Source: Lacisediminihabitans sp040549525
GTDB taxonomy: Bacteria; Actinomycetota; Actinomycetes; Actinomycetales; Microbacteriaceae
Length of the DNA stretch: 64,000 nucleotides
Assembly: GCF_040549525.1 (NCBI RefSeq)
Contig: NZ_JBEPTM010000002.1
Location: 248,001 to 312,000, forward strand
Direction of reading: 5' to 3'
This document shows positions 46,827-55,109 of the stretch, piece by piece; within the stretch, counting starts at the first letter, position 1, and the number at the start of each line of letters is the position of its first letter. The notes under the pieces were generated by a model. That model was not told where the DNA came from. It saw only the letters and a program-made list of their open reading frames with translations, and made no database searches. A program made the position numbers and the translations under genes.

Positions 46827-47001
46827 GCTGCACGGCCAGGTTTCATTCCGCTCGGCCACGCATCCGGTCATCCCGCACGACCGCCGCTGCGGCGACGGGT
46901 GTCGAGATAAGAGTTCTCTCATCCCCATCTTGGATATTCCGCTCACTCGACCCGGATGATTACTACTAGGGGGAATTCCATCAGGGACTTCCAGGCGGGG
47001 G

Positions 47002-47095
47002 ACTGCTTGCACAGTGGGAAAGCGATCACTTTCGGGTAGTGATCATCAGCTCGACTCTTAGGGAGGGTCGGGTGAGACCCACTGGGACAGCCAGT
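47002..47095 (+). ncRNA. Candidate structured RNA: four consecutive stem-loops
   Basis: The gap 46827-47181 has no gene. Within it four hairpins follow one another: ACTG/CAGT (47002-47015), GATCACT/AGTGATC (47024-47044), GGGTC/GACCC (47065-47080) and ACTGG/CCAGT (47081-47095). Strand is uncertain because palindromes read both ways. No promoter is clear, and it does not match a riboswitch that can be recognised by eye. Confidence 0.3.
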
Positions 47096-47150
47096 CTTCT
47101 TCTGTTCCGCTCTCCACCGGTTCGGGTCCGAGGAAAGCGCGAACATCGCT

Positions 47151-47179
47151 AGTGCCCGGTCCATCACGGACCGGGCACT
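47151..47179 (-). terminator. Terminator of the two-component operon
   Basis: A perfect 12-bp stem (AGTGCCCGGTCC) with a five-base loop, three bases after the response-regulator stop at 47182. No U-tract follows. Confidence 0.8.
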
Positions 47180-47181
47180 TC

Positions 47182-47838
47182 CTAGTTAAGGCGATAGCCC
47201 GCTCCACGGACCGTCTCGATGAGGTCGGGTCCGAGCTTCGAACGCAACGAGGCGATCACGGCTCCGACCGCCTTCGCCGACGAGTCCGACCCCCTCCCCC
47301 AGGCTCGGTCGAAGAGCTGGGTCGGGGTGAGCACCTGCGCGGGGTGTTGGAAGAACTCCACCGCGAGGGCGAACTCTCTCGCCGAGAGATCGATGGCAGT
47401 CTCGCCGATGAATGCCCGACGTGACACCGAGTTCAGACGCACCCGCCCCCTGCATAGTTCGAGCGACGGGTCGGCGGGGCGTTCGCGCAGCCGCAGCCGC
47501 ACTCGGGCGAGCAACTCATCGAATTTGAACGGCTTCGTGATGTAGTCGTTCGCTCCACGATCAAGACCCTTCACGATGTCGGTCGCACTCTGGCGCGCGG
47601 TGAGCATGATCACGGGAAGCACCGGATGGGTGCGTCGAAGCTCCTCGAGCACCGTGAAGCCGTCCAGCTCCGGCAGACCGACGTCTAGCAGCACCAGGTC
47701 GAACTGGCCAGACTGGGCCTGATGGAGAGCATCCGCACCGTCGCTCACGACAGTGCACAGGAAGCCGGCGGCGCGAAGACCCCTCTGCACGAATGCGGAT
47801 ATCCGCACCTCGTCTTCGGCGAGAAGCACACGGGTCAC
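47182..47838 (-). CDS. OmpR-family response regulator
   Basis: A 218-residue receiver plus winged-helix regulator: LAEDEVRIS, phospho-acceptor in LVLLDVGLP, YITKPFKF, and a C-terminus of RGAGYRLN. It is encoded after the histidine kinase with a GTGA overlap of four bases, so it is the cognate partner. The N-terminal half shares most positions with the orphan regulator at 45403-46059, indicating duplication. Confidence 0.95.
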   Translation of the reverse strand: MTRVLLAEDEVRISAFVQRGLRAAGFLCTVVSDGADALHQAQSGQFDLVLLDVGLPELDGFTVLEELRRTHPVLPVIMLTARQSATDIVKGLDRGANDYITKPFKFDELLARVRLRLRERPADPSLELCRGRVRLNSVSRRAFIGETAIDLSAREFALAVEFFQHPAQVLTPTQLFDRAWGRGSDSSAKAVGAVIASLRSKLGPDLIETVRGAGYRLN

Positions 47839-49313
47839 GGCACGGCCTCAGGAGCGGGCGTTTCCCGGTGGTACGGGAGCACGATAGAGAAGCGTGTCGC
47901 CCCCGGAGCCGAGACGAAGCCGACGCTGCCTCCCTGGGACTCCGCGATGGCTTTCACGATCGGCAAGCCGAGCCCCGACCCGGAAATGCCGCGTCCCGTG
48001 TCCACCCGACCGAACCGGGCGAAGATCCGGTCTGCGGCCTCCGGCAGGATCCCATAGCCCTGGTCGGCGACCCACAGTTCGATGTCGTCGGGGTGACCGG
48101 TCGAGCCGAGCTCGATGCGCGATCCGAGCGGTGAATATTTCGCGGCGTTGTCGACCAACTGAAGCCAGGCCTGCGTGATGCGGGCAGGGTCGAGGGCAGC
48201 AGTCGCGTCGGTGATGTCAGCGAGAGCCCACTCATGCCCGGCAAGGATCGAGGCCTTCGCGAAGACGTGGCGGGTGAGTGACGCGACGTCGACGGGCACG
48301 AGATCCGGATCGGCGCGCTGGGACTCCGCGAGGAGAGCGAGGTCTTCGACCAGCTCGGTCACCCGGTCGAGTTCTTCGATGGCCAGCGTTCGTGTGGCGT
48401 CGACCTCCGCCGGATCGTAGGCGTTCAGGATCTCCAGGTGCCCACGCACGATCGTCACCGGGGTGTGCAGCTCGTGACGCACATCGTCGAGCAACTGTCG
48501 CTGATCCGTCATTGCGCGGTCCAGTCGATCGAGCATCAGGTTGACGGTACGCGTGAGCGAGGAGAGGTCGTCGTGCCCGACGATCGGGATCCGCTCGCTT
48601 CGATTGGTCGAGGTCACCCGGGCCGCCGCGAGGCGCAGCGTGCGGATGGGGTTCAGCAGCCGTCCGGCGATGAACCAGGCCGAAGACCCGATCAGGATCA
48701 TCGCTGCGGCGATGACCCCCCAGAAGGTGGCGAATGTCGACGACAACTCCCCCGACTGCGCGTCGACGTCGACCGCTGCGACGTAGATCCCCCGGTCAGG
48801 GTTGCCCGACACGCTCACCGGCGTCGCCACATAACGGACCGGGCCGAAGGAGGAGGGAACGGTACCCAGATGGGTCTTGCCGTCGGCGACCTCGCGAACG
48901 ACACGGGGCACCAGGCCCGCGACCGACTGCAACCGGAAGTCGGTGGGCACTCCCGGAACGAATCTCGCCCTCCCATCGAGCACGCCGAGGGAGCTCTGGT
49001 GCCGGTTGGGGAGCACGCGCCCGATCACCGCCTGGAGCGCGTCGGCACCCGAGTGGAATGGCTCCGGCACGGCGCCGTTAGCGTTGCCGGGGTCCGTGCT
49101 GTTCGAGGCGCCGAGCACCACGAGGCGTGCAGCATCGATGTCGGCCAGAAGCGAGGCATCCACGGACGCGAGCATCCGTTGCCGCTGAATGAGGAAAGTC
49201 GCAGCACCTCCCGCGGCCATGCCGAGGGCGGAGACGAGGACGAGCGCGACCACGAGGCGCGCACGCACAGACCTGAACGGCCAGCGCAACCGGCGTCCCC
49301 CGAGACGATTCAC
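47835..49313 (-). CDS. Sensor histidine kinase
   Basis: A 492-residue membrane kinase: first membrane helix about 18-40, extracytoplasmic sensor about 45-200, second helix about 205-225, HAMP, then HisKA with the phospho-accepting His in DVRHELHTPVTIVRG. The HATPase domain has N box QLVDNAAKYSPLGS, G1 DQGYGI, F box and GSGLGLPIVKAI. The GTG at 49313 lies six bases after CATACT and thus may be leaderless; a longer frame upstream is not supported. The regulator gene overlaps its end. The signal is unknown. Confidence 0.94.
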   Translation of the reverse strand: MNRLGGRRLRWPFRSVRARLVVALVLVSALGMAAGGAATFLIQRQRMLASVDASLLADIDAARLVVLGASNSTDPGNANGAVPEPFHSGADALQAVIGRVLPNRHQSSLGVLDGRARFVPGVPTDFRLQSVAGLVPRVVREVADGKTHLGTVPSSFGPVRYVATPVSVSGNPDRGIYVAAVDVDAQSGELSSTFATFWGVIAAAMILIGSSAWFIAGRLLNPIRTLRLAAARVTSTNRSERIPIVGHDDLSSLTRTVNLMLDRLDRAMTDQRQLLDDVRHELHTPVTIVRGHLEILNAYDPAEVDATRTLAIEELDRVTELVEDLALLAESQRADPDLVPVDVASLTRHVFAKASILAGHEWALADITDATAALDPARITQAWLQLVDNAAKYSPLGSRIELGSTGHPDDIELWVADQGYGILPEAADRIFARFGRVDTGRGISGSGLGLPIVKAIAESQGGSVGFVSAPGATRFSIVLPYHRETPAPEAVP

Positions 49314-49373
49314 CTCCCCAGTATGTCGGTGTCCGCCTCCCGCGCACGGCGGCACTCCGCGCGGCCCACCCCG

Positions 49374-50906
49374 CTACCAGGGCTGCGGCTGGGTGAAGAG
49401 TCCCTGGGGATCGTACCGGCGGGCGATTCTCTCCAGCCGCTCGGCGTTCGCCCCGAAATAGGAGGCGCTGGGATCGGCGATGTCGGCGTCGGCGTAATTG
49501 ACATAGGCCGCGGTGCCCCACTGGGGTATGAGAGCGGTGCGGAATCCCCGCACCCAGCGCGACGGAGGATCGGCGTCCGTGCCGTCGGTGAAGGTGGCCG
49601 TGTACTGGACGGTCATCAGCGCATCCCGGTGCGGGAAGGCGGTGGCGTCGGCCGCGATGCCCTGCACCGCGCCGCCGAGCGCATCAAGTGAGATGCCACC
49701 CTCGATCATCCCGGGCACGGACTTCGCGCTCATCACCGTGTCGATCACGGTTTGGATGCCCACCGCATCCAGCTTCGTCGTTGGCACGTGCGAGGTGCCG
49801 GCGAAGGACTCGCGGGTGAGGATGCCCCCCGATCCTGTGGTGCAGGCCGAGGCAGGAGAAGATCCACATCCCGCGTAGATCATCATTGCGTCCCGGTAGT
49901 CGTGGGTGGAGGAACCCCGGGACTTCGGTGCGCCAGCCTCGGCGAGAAAGGGCTGAAGCTGGCCGGAGAGTTCACTCGGATCACCGATCCAGGTGCCGGA
50001 GACGAACACTCCGGGTTCCGTGGGGTACCTCGCGCCGTTGAGCAGCTTGAGGGTCGACCACAGCTTGGGGTCCGCGGTGGGAGCCCAGTCCTGCCAAGCC
50101 CGGATCACCGCGGCGGCCTCCGCGAAGTGCCAGCCGAGGCTGAACATCGTCACATCGGGCGCCGGCCGGGTCGCGAAGGTGAGTGCCGTGACGACGCCGA
50201 GGTGGCCACCCCCTCCGCCGCGGCTCGCCCAGTAGAGGTCAGGGTCGGTCGAGGCGTCGGCCGAATGCACCCTGCCATCCGCCGTGACGATCTCGACACC
50301 GACGAGGGAATCGCAGGTGAGGCCGTAGGCCCGCACCAGCACCCCCACACCCCCGCCCAGGGTGAGCCCGGCGATGCCGACGGTGGCGCAGGACCCTCCC
50401 GCGATGGCCCGGCCCTTCGACCCGATCGCGTCGTAGAGGGCGGCGAGAGAAGCACCGGCGCCCACCCGCACCGTGTTGTCGGCGGCGATCTCGACCTGCG
50501 CCATCCGCCGGGTGTCGATCACCAGGGACGGTTTCACACCGGTGCCGGGTGCACCGCCGGCGGAATAGCCGGGGTAGCTGTGGCCGCCTGAGCGAAGGGC
50601 GATGGGCACGCGATAGCGCGCGGCGAATGCGATCGCCACCGCGACATCCGATGCCGTCTGTGCCGAGAGCACCGCCAATGGACGCGCGGTATCCCAGCGC
50701 GGGTTCTCGGTGAGCCTCACGGTGTCGTAGGTCGCGTCACCCGGCCGGGAGAGGGTGCCGCCGACACTGCCGGCGAGCGCCGCCCAGTCCGGTGGTCCCC
50801 CCGCGGATGCGCTCGGCGAAGGAGTGGGAGCCACCGGAGCGCAGCCGGACGCGACGAGGCCGACCCCCGCCAGCGCGAAGAGGTGCCGTCGAGAGACTGT
50901 GCCCAT
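49374..50906 (-). CDS. FAD-linked (berberine-bridge-type) oxidoreductase, Tat lipoprotein
   Basis: A 510-residue exported flavoprotein. A twin-arginine signal (SRRHLFALAGVGLVASGC) with a lipobox cysteine suggests Tat export and lipid anchoring. The FAD domain has RSGGHSYPGYS and GGSCATVGIAGLTLGGG, giving both the histidine and the cysteine used for bicovalent flavin attachment in this family. The C-terminus has YVNYADADI, typical of BBE proteins. Substrates are usually sugars or secondary metabolites. The second of two adjacent ATGs fits a TACGAT box six bases upstream. Confidence 0.9.
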   Translation of the reverse strand: MGTVSRRHLFALAGVGLVASGCAPVAPTPSPSASAGGPPDWAALAGSVGGTLSRPGDATYDTVRLTENPRWDTARPLAVLSAQTASDVAVAIAFAARYRVPIALRSGGHSYPGYSAGGAPGTGVKPSLVIDTRRMAQVEIAADNTVRVGAGASLAALYDAIGSKGRAIAGGSCATVGIAGLTLGGGVGVLVRAYGLTCDSLVGVEIVTADGRVHSADASTDPDLYWASRGGGGGHLGVVTALTFATRPAPDVTMFSLGWHFAEAAAVIRAWQDWAPTADPKLWSTLKLLNGARYPTEPGVFVSGTWIGDPSELSGQLQPFLAEAGAPKSRGSSTHDYRDAMMIYAGCGSSPASACTTGSGGILTRESFAGTSHVPTTKLDAVGIQTVIDTVMSAKSVPGMIEGGISLDALGGAVQGIAADATAFPHRDALMTVQYTATFTDGTDADPPSRWVRGFRTALIPQWGTAAYVNYADADIADPSASYFGANAERLERIARRYDPQGLFTQPQPW

Positions 50907-50981
50907 CATCCCATCGTAGACACGGTTCAGTTCGGGGCAGCAGGATCACCGTGCCGTCGAGCGAGCGGGATTCGGCGAGAG

Positions 50982-51626
50982 TCAGAGCCGAGCCGCCTCC
51001 GCCTCGAGCCAATCCCGTGCCGTCTGCAGTTCATCCTCCGTCACGCCGTGCCCGCCGGCGCGGGTGCGGCGATCAACGGTGGCGCCCCTCCGACGAAGCT
51101 GCTCCTCCAGCCGGGCGACGCTCGGCTGCGGGGCCATCGGATCGTCTTGCCCATTGAGAAGCAGTGCCGCCAGCCCGCTGACGCCCGTGGGGAGATCTCG
51201 GTCTGCATAGGGATACATTCCGGAGAACGCCACTACTCCGGCCAGCAACTCGGGATGACGTGTGGCCAACGCCAGCGCCATGTTGGCCCCATTGGAGAAG
51301 CCGACGGCGAACAACCGGCGGCCGCCCAGGCCATAGGTCTCCTGTGCGTGAAGAACGAAATCGGCGAGGCGATCCGCTTGCAGTTCCACATCGTCCACGT
51401 CGAAGACCCCTTCGCCCAGGCGTCGAAACCACCGCGCGTGCGGCCCCTCCACGACGAGCCCCCGGGGGGCGAGCACGGCAGCATCGTCCTTCAGCTGTCG
51501 GGCGAAGTCCGCCATGGAGTCCTCGGAGCCCCCGGTGCCATGAAGCGCGAGCAGTACCGGAGCCTGCGGGCCACCGCCCGGGAGGAATACGTGCGGCCGA
51601 TCGAATGAGGCCTCGTCCCGTGTCAT
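50982..51626 (-). CDS. MhqD-like serine hydrolase
   Basis: A 214-residue alpha/beta hydrolase of the phospholipase/carboxylesterase group: oxyanion loop LLALHGTGGSEDSM, nucleophile in GFSNGANMA, aspartate in LNGQDDPMAP and histidine in GGHGVTEDE. It starts four bases after the dioxygenase gene ends. In Bacillus the equivalent pair MhqO/MhqD handles quinone stress, and the same role is inferred. Confidence 0.87.
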   Translation of the reverse strand: MTRDEASFDRPHVFLPGGGPQAPVLLALHGTGGSEDSMADFARQLKDDAAVLAPRGLVVEGPHARWFRRLGEGVFDVDDVELQADRLADFVLHAQETYGLGGRRLFAVGFSNGANMALALATRHPELLAGVVAFSGMYPYADRDLPTGVSGLAALLLNGQDDPMAPQPSVARLEEQLRRRGATVDRRTRAGGHGVTEDELQTARDWLEAEAARL

Positions 51627-51630
51627 CGGA

Positions 51631-52608
51631 CTAGGCCTGCGGAGCGGCGAACGAAGGGTTGTTCTCCTCGGGCACCGTGATCTTGGCGACCGAGCGCTCG
51701 ATCATCTCGCGGGACGGCTCGAGCCACGGCGGCAGCTTGAGACCACGACCGAGTTCGAGAAGGGGCTCATCGATGTCGAAGCCGGGGGTGTCCGTGGCGA
51801 TCTCGAAGAGCACTCCGCCCGGCTCGCGGAAGTAGATCGAGGTGAAGTACTGCCGATCGAGCACCTGGGTGACCTGGAGGCCACGGTCCAGCAGCTCGTC
51901 CCGCCATTGGAGTTGTGCCGCGGCATCCGGCGCGCGGAACGCGATGTGGTGCACTGTGCCACCGGCGGTCAGCCCGACCGGCGCGGAACTGTCTGCGACG
52001 ACATCCACGATTCCGCCGGCAGCGCCCTCTCCAGCCGCGAATCGGAATCGACCCGGGGTCTCCGAGATGAGTTTCAGCCCGAGATCGTGGGTGAGCACGC
52101 TGACGGTGCCAGCTGGATCTGCGACGGTCAACACCGACGAGTGCTGTCCGCGAATGGCGTATTCGGCGGGGACGGATGCCGAGTCCCAGGGATCCCGCGG
52201 ATCGGCGATCGACGACGCGACGAGGTCGAGCTGAAGCCCGTCGGGGTCGCGGAGCGAGAGCCGCTCCTCGTCGGGGCTCACCTCCACCGCCGAGGACTCG
52301 ATGCCGAGGTCTGAGAAGTGGCGCTTCCACCAACCGATGCTGCCCTGTGGCACGGAGAACGCGGTGGTCGTCGACTGCCCGCTGCCGATGGTGCCCTGGG
52401 GCACCCCGTTCCAGGGGAAGAAGGTCATCAGGCTCCCCGGGCTTCCGGCGGTGTCACCGTAGTACAGGTGATAGGTCTTCGAGTCGTCGAAGTTGACGGT
52501 CTTCTTGACGAGGCGCAGCCCCATCCCCCTGATATAGAAATCGATGTTCTTCTGGGGATTGCCACCGATAGCGGTGACGTGGTGTAGGCCCGATGTGATT
52601 GAGCTCAT
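51631..52608 (-). CDS. MhqO-like ring-cleaving dioxygenase (VOC superfamily)
   Basis: A 325-residue protein with two glyoxalase/VOC-fold modules: SGLHHVTAIGGNPQKNIDFY and IRGQHSSVLTVAD, and late TVHHIAFRAPD and GGVLFEIATD. Metal ligands are consistent with His in HHV and HHIAF and Glu in FEIATD. Length and motifs match the ring-cleaving dioxygenases MhqA/MhqO that remove quinones. The ATG at 52608 has AAGGA nine bases before it, downstream of a palindromic operator. Confidence 0.92.
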   Translation of the reverse strand: MSSITSGLHHVTAIGGNPQKNIDFYIRGMGLRLVKKTVNFDDSKTYHLYYGDTAGSPGSLMTFFPWNGVPQGTIGSGQSTTTAFSVPQGSIGWWKRHFSDLGIESSAVEVSPDEERLSLRDPDGLQLDLVASSIADPRDPWDSASVPAEYAIRGQHSSVLTVADPAGTVSVLTHDLGLKLISETPGRFRFAAGEGAAGGIVDVVADSSAPVGLTAGGTVHHIAFRAPDAAAQLQWRDELLDRGLQVTQVLDRQYFTSIYFREPGGVLFEIATDTPGFDIDEPLLELGRGLKLPPWLEPSREMIERSVAKITVPEENNPSFAAPQA

Positions 52609-52633
52609 GGGATGGATTCCTTCCGCCGTGATT

Positions 52634-52667
52634 GATATACATGCAAACACATAGATTGGAAATCTAT
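52634..52667 (-). promoter_or_regulatory. Promoter and palindromic operator of the MhqO/MhqD-like operon
   Basis: TTTCCA (52657-52662), a 17-base spacer and TATATC (52634-52639) form the promoter. A perfect 7+3+7 inverted repeat, ATAGATT-GGA-AATCTAT (52651-52667), covers the -35 box, as expected for MarR-type repressor control. No MarR gene is in the window. The rest of the 309-base gap to the DUF4342 gene shows no further gene. Confidence 0.6.
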
Positions 52668-52917
52668 TCCCTCACGCCCCGTCCGGCGCGAGGACGATGT
52701 CGAACCGGGCAGAGGTCCAGGTCGGGCCGTCGAGAGCAGGCCGTCGGGAGTCGGGCGGGGCAACGGGACGGATCAGATTCCGAGCCTCCGGTGCCGGCGA
52801 TTCTTGCGCGGGGTGCGAGACTGCACACCAGCCCGGGACCTTCGCCCCTGGCGATTGTCCGTCGGGGATTGTTGGATAGGAGTCACCAGTCCAATCAATG
52901 CAGAACGGAACATCACC

Positions 52918-53193
52918 ATGAGCACCCAGAACGGCACGGAACCGACAGAAGAACCCTTCGCCGAGAAGCTGCGCGTGAAGGGCGAGGCGATGGTCGCCAA
53001 GGTCAGGGAGCTGCTCCACGAGGGCAATGTGCGGCGGATCACCGTGAAAGACGGCGCGGGTCACACCGTGATGGAGATCCCGGTGAATGCGGGGGTCGTC
53101 GCCGCGGTTGTGGCACCGGTGCTGGTGGCCGTCGCCGCCATAGCGGCCCTCGCCAGCGATTGGCAGATCGAGGTCTATCGGTCGGGCGTGTAG
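52918..53193 (+). CDS. DUF4342-family small membrane protein
   Basis: A 91-residue protein: an N-terminal amphipathic helix with KLRVKGEAMVAKVRELLHEGNVRRITVKD, then the membrane segment VNAGVVAAVVAPVLVAVAAIAALAS, typical of DUF4342. Function is unknown. The ATG at 52918 follows GGAACATCACC. Confidence 0.82.
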   Translation: MSTQNGTEPTEEPFAEKLRVKGEAMVAKVRELLHEGNVRRITVKDGAGHTVMEIPVNAGVVAAVVAPVLVAVAAIAALASDWQIEVYRSGV

Positions 53194-53292
53194 ACCGTCG
53201 GTCCGCCAACAGCACGCCTCACGAGGAAAAGCGCGGTGGGCGCGGATAGTCCCACTTCGCTCACCTATCGGTTTCGCGGGGAAGGTTTCTTC

Positions 53293-54099
53293 TCACGAGA
53301 AGAGTGACACCGCGAAGATCTGCCAAGCCAGTAGTGACTTCGCCGCGAGACTGAGAACCAGGTAGGTTTTTTCACCGAAAGCGTAGTTGCGCCACGGTCC
53401 GACCTGCCGATACTGCAGCCACTGGTTCAACCCGAAGCAGAAGAAGAAGACGCCCTGCACAATCAGGATTATGTACAGCGATGCCGGCAGGTTTTCGTCC
53501 TTCAGTAGCGAAATGTTGACGGCCATTGCGATCCACGGCGTCAGCCCGACGAGGGCACCGAACCAGAACGGGAGCATGGTGGTGATGGTGCGTCCGGGCG
53601 GGTTCATTTTCTCCTGCAGCCACCCAAACAGAATCATTGCGACGTTGGCGCCGGCGATAGCGATGAGGGCGTTGATGGTGACGATGCCCCAGTACATGCT
53701 GATCACGATCACCATGATCGTTGCGCTGATGGAGTACTCGAGCCAACGGAACCGGTTGATCCCGTGCGTGAGGTCGCGCTCATAAATTCTTCGACCGAAG
53801 GATGCCGTGAGGAAGTGATCCAGACCGGCTAGACCGAGAAACAGGGCGATGGCCCATCCGATTCTCAAATCGAACAGGTTCGAGGTTGTCAGCCCGATAG
53901 TCCCCGGTCGACCCGCGGTGTACGCGCTCAGCACAGGGATCGCGAAGTTGTTGGCCAGGATGAGCATCGCAGCGGCCTGCCCGAGATGCAGGATGGTGAG
54001 GCCGATGTTCCAGCGACGCAGGGTGCTGAGCCGTTGAGGCGTTACTCCGGTCGAAATCGGCGGCGGGTTTTCGGTGATCGTGTTGGCGGGTGTGGACAT
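53293..54099 (-). CDS. Heliorhodopsin
   Basis: A 268-residue seven-helix retinal protein. The Schiff-base lysine is Lys254 in SLAAKSLLAWQ. The counterion glutamate is Glu121 in RWLEYSISA. His38 (ILHLGQ) and His95 (LDHFL) match the conserved His pair of the type protein 48C12, and MILFGWLQEK and LPFWFG are present nearly verbatim. Heliorhodopsins have inverted topology, show no strong ion transport and have an unsettled role in light sensing or regulation. The ATG at 54099 has AAGGAGAACAGCA before it. It lies 101 bases after the SDR gene on the same strand, so it may be cotranscribed with the TetR-controlled MFS/SDR pair. No retinal-synthesis gene is in the window. Confidence 0.97.
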   Translation of the reverse strand: MSTPANTITENPPPISTGVTPQRLSTLRRWNIGLTILHLGQAAAMLILANNFAIPVLSAYTAGRPGTIGLTTSNLFDLRIGWAIALFLGLAGLDHFLTASFGRRIYERDLTHGINRFRWLEYSISATIMVIVISMYWGIVTINALIAIAGANVAMILFGWLQEKMNPPGRTITTMLPFWFGALVGLTPWIAMAVNISLLKDENLPASLYIILIVQGVFFFCFGLNQWLQYRQVGPWRNYAFGEKTYLVLSLAAKSLLAWQIFAVSLFS

Positions 54100-54200
54100 T
54101 GCTGTTCTCCTTGATTTCATCGGACGTCGTCGTACATGCGGTGGGTGAGCGCATCCGTCCGCGAGACTTCGAACGGCAAACCGGATCTCTCGTGCGTCGG

Positions 54201-55109
54201 CTAGGCGAGGATCTCCGCCGACATCGTCTGCGCCGCCTGGACTACCCGCTCGAGGTTGTCATTGGCGAGAAGCCAGGGATTGGGTTCGATGGGCTGGGCG
54301 TTCCGGTTGAACAGGGAACCTGACCGGTCTTCCAGCTCCGGATGCACCAGAAGAGGGATCACTTTCTTGGCGTAGGTATCCGGGCTCTGAAACAGCAGGC
54401 CAATCAGTGCCTGTTGGGCTCGCAGCTTCATTGACGACTGCCCCAGCACTCCGGACATGATGTTGGTACTGATGATGCCCGGGTTCATCCCGAAGACGGA
54501 GACGTCCGGGAACCGGGCAGCCGTATCGTGCACCAGAGCCTCGTTGAACACGACGGTGTTGCTGTGGGCCGTCTGCCAGCGGTAGTCCCGGCTGGAGTCG
54601 ATGTTCGTGAAGTCGAGCTCACGTTCGCCGCCCGGGAAGCCCCAGACAAAGAGGCGCGGCTTCTGCCCCGCCGTCGGTCTTTCGCGGCCCACCCGTGGGG
54701 CCAGTTCGCGCAGGATGACCCACCGGCTCATCGCACTTGTCGCGAGATCCTTCTCTAGCCCTTCAGCGGTGACCTCGCGGGTTTGGCCAGCGTAGATTCC
54801 ATGGGTGAGTAGCACCGCGTCGAAGGATTCGGCCGCGAGGTCGCGGGCAGCGGCGCGTGCGCTGATCAGGGACGACAGGTCGACGGGCACAAATGATCGT
54901 CGCGGGTGGGGCGGCTCCTTGAGAGTCCTTCCCAACACGGTGACCTCGGCCCCGTTGTCAAGCAAGGACTCGGCGATGGCTCTGCCAAGGCCGCCGGTCC
55001 CGCCAAAGATCGCCACCCGAAAGCCCAGATAGGCCCCGGCTCGGATGCCAGCGTTCCCGGCCTCCAGTCCTTTCGCACGTTCCCAAAGGAGGACATCAGG
55101 CAGTCTCAC
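54201..55109 (-). CDS. Short-chain dehydrogenase/reductase family protein
   Basis: A 302-residue Rossmann protein with the NAD(P) motif FGGTGGLGRAIAESLL, LTHGIYAG, and FGMNPGIIST following SSRDYRWQTAHSNTV. The usual YxxxK catalytic pair is not clear, so it may be a non-classical or inactive SDR. The start is uncertain: GTG at 55109 overlaps the MFS stop by 14 bases and fits coupling, but a GTG at 55016 (VAIFGGTGG) is also possible. It is followed by the heliorhodopsin. Confidence 0.75.
   Translation of the reverse strand: MRLPDVLLWERAKGLEAGNAGIRAGAYLGFRVAIFGGTGGLGRAIAESLLDNGAEVTVLGRTLKEPPHPRRSFVPVDLSSLISARAAARDLAAESFDAVLLTHGIYAGQTREVTAEGLEKDLATSAMSRWVILRELAPRVGRERPTAGQKPRLFVWGFPGGERELDFTNIDSSRDYRWQTAHSNTVVFNEALVHDTAARFPDVSVFGMNPGIISTNIMSGVLGQSSMKLRAQQALIGLLFQSPDTYAKKVIPLLVHPELEDRSGSLFNRNAQPIEPNPWLLANDNLERVVQAAQTMSAEILA

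Noticed and set aside
46940..47100. Known riboswitch (c-di-GMP or c-di-AMP class) in the gene-free stretch
   Set aside because: No recognisable consensus of those classes was found, and no gene follows on the plus strand for it to control.
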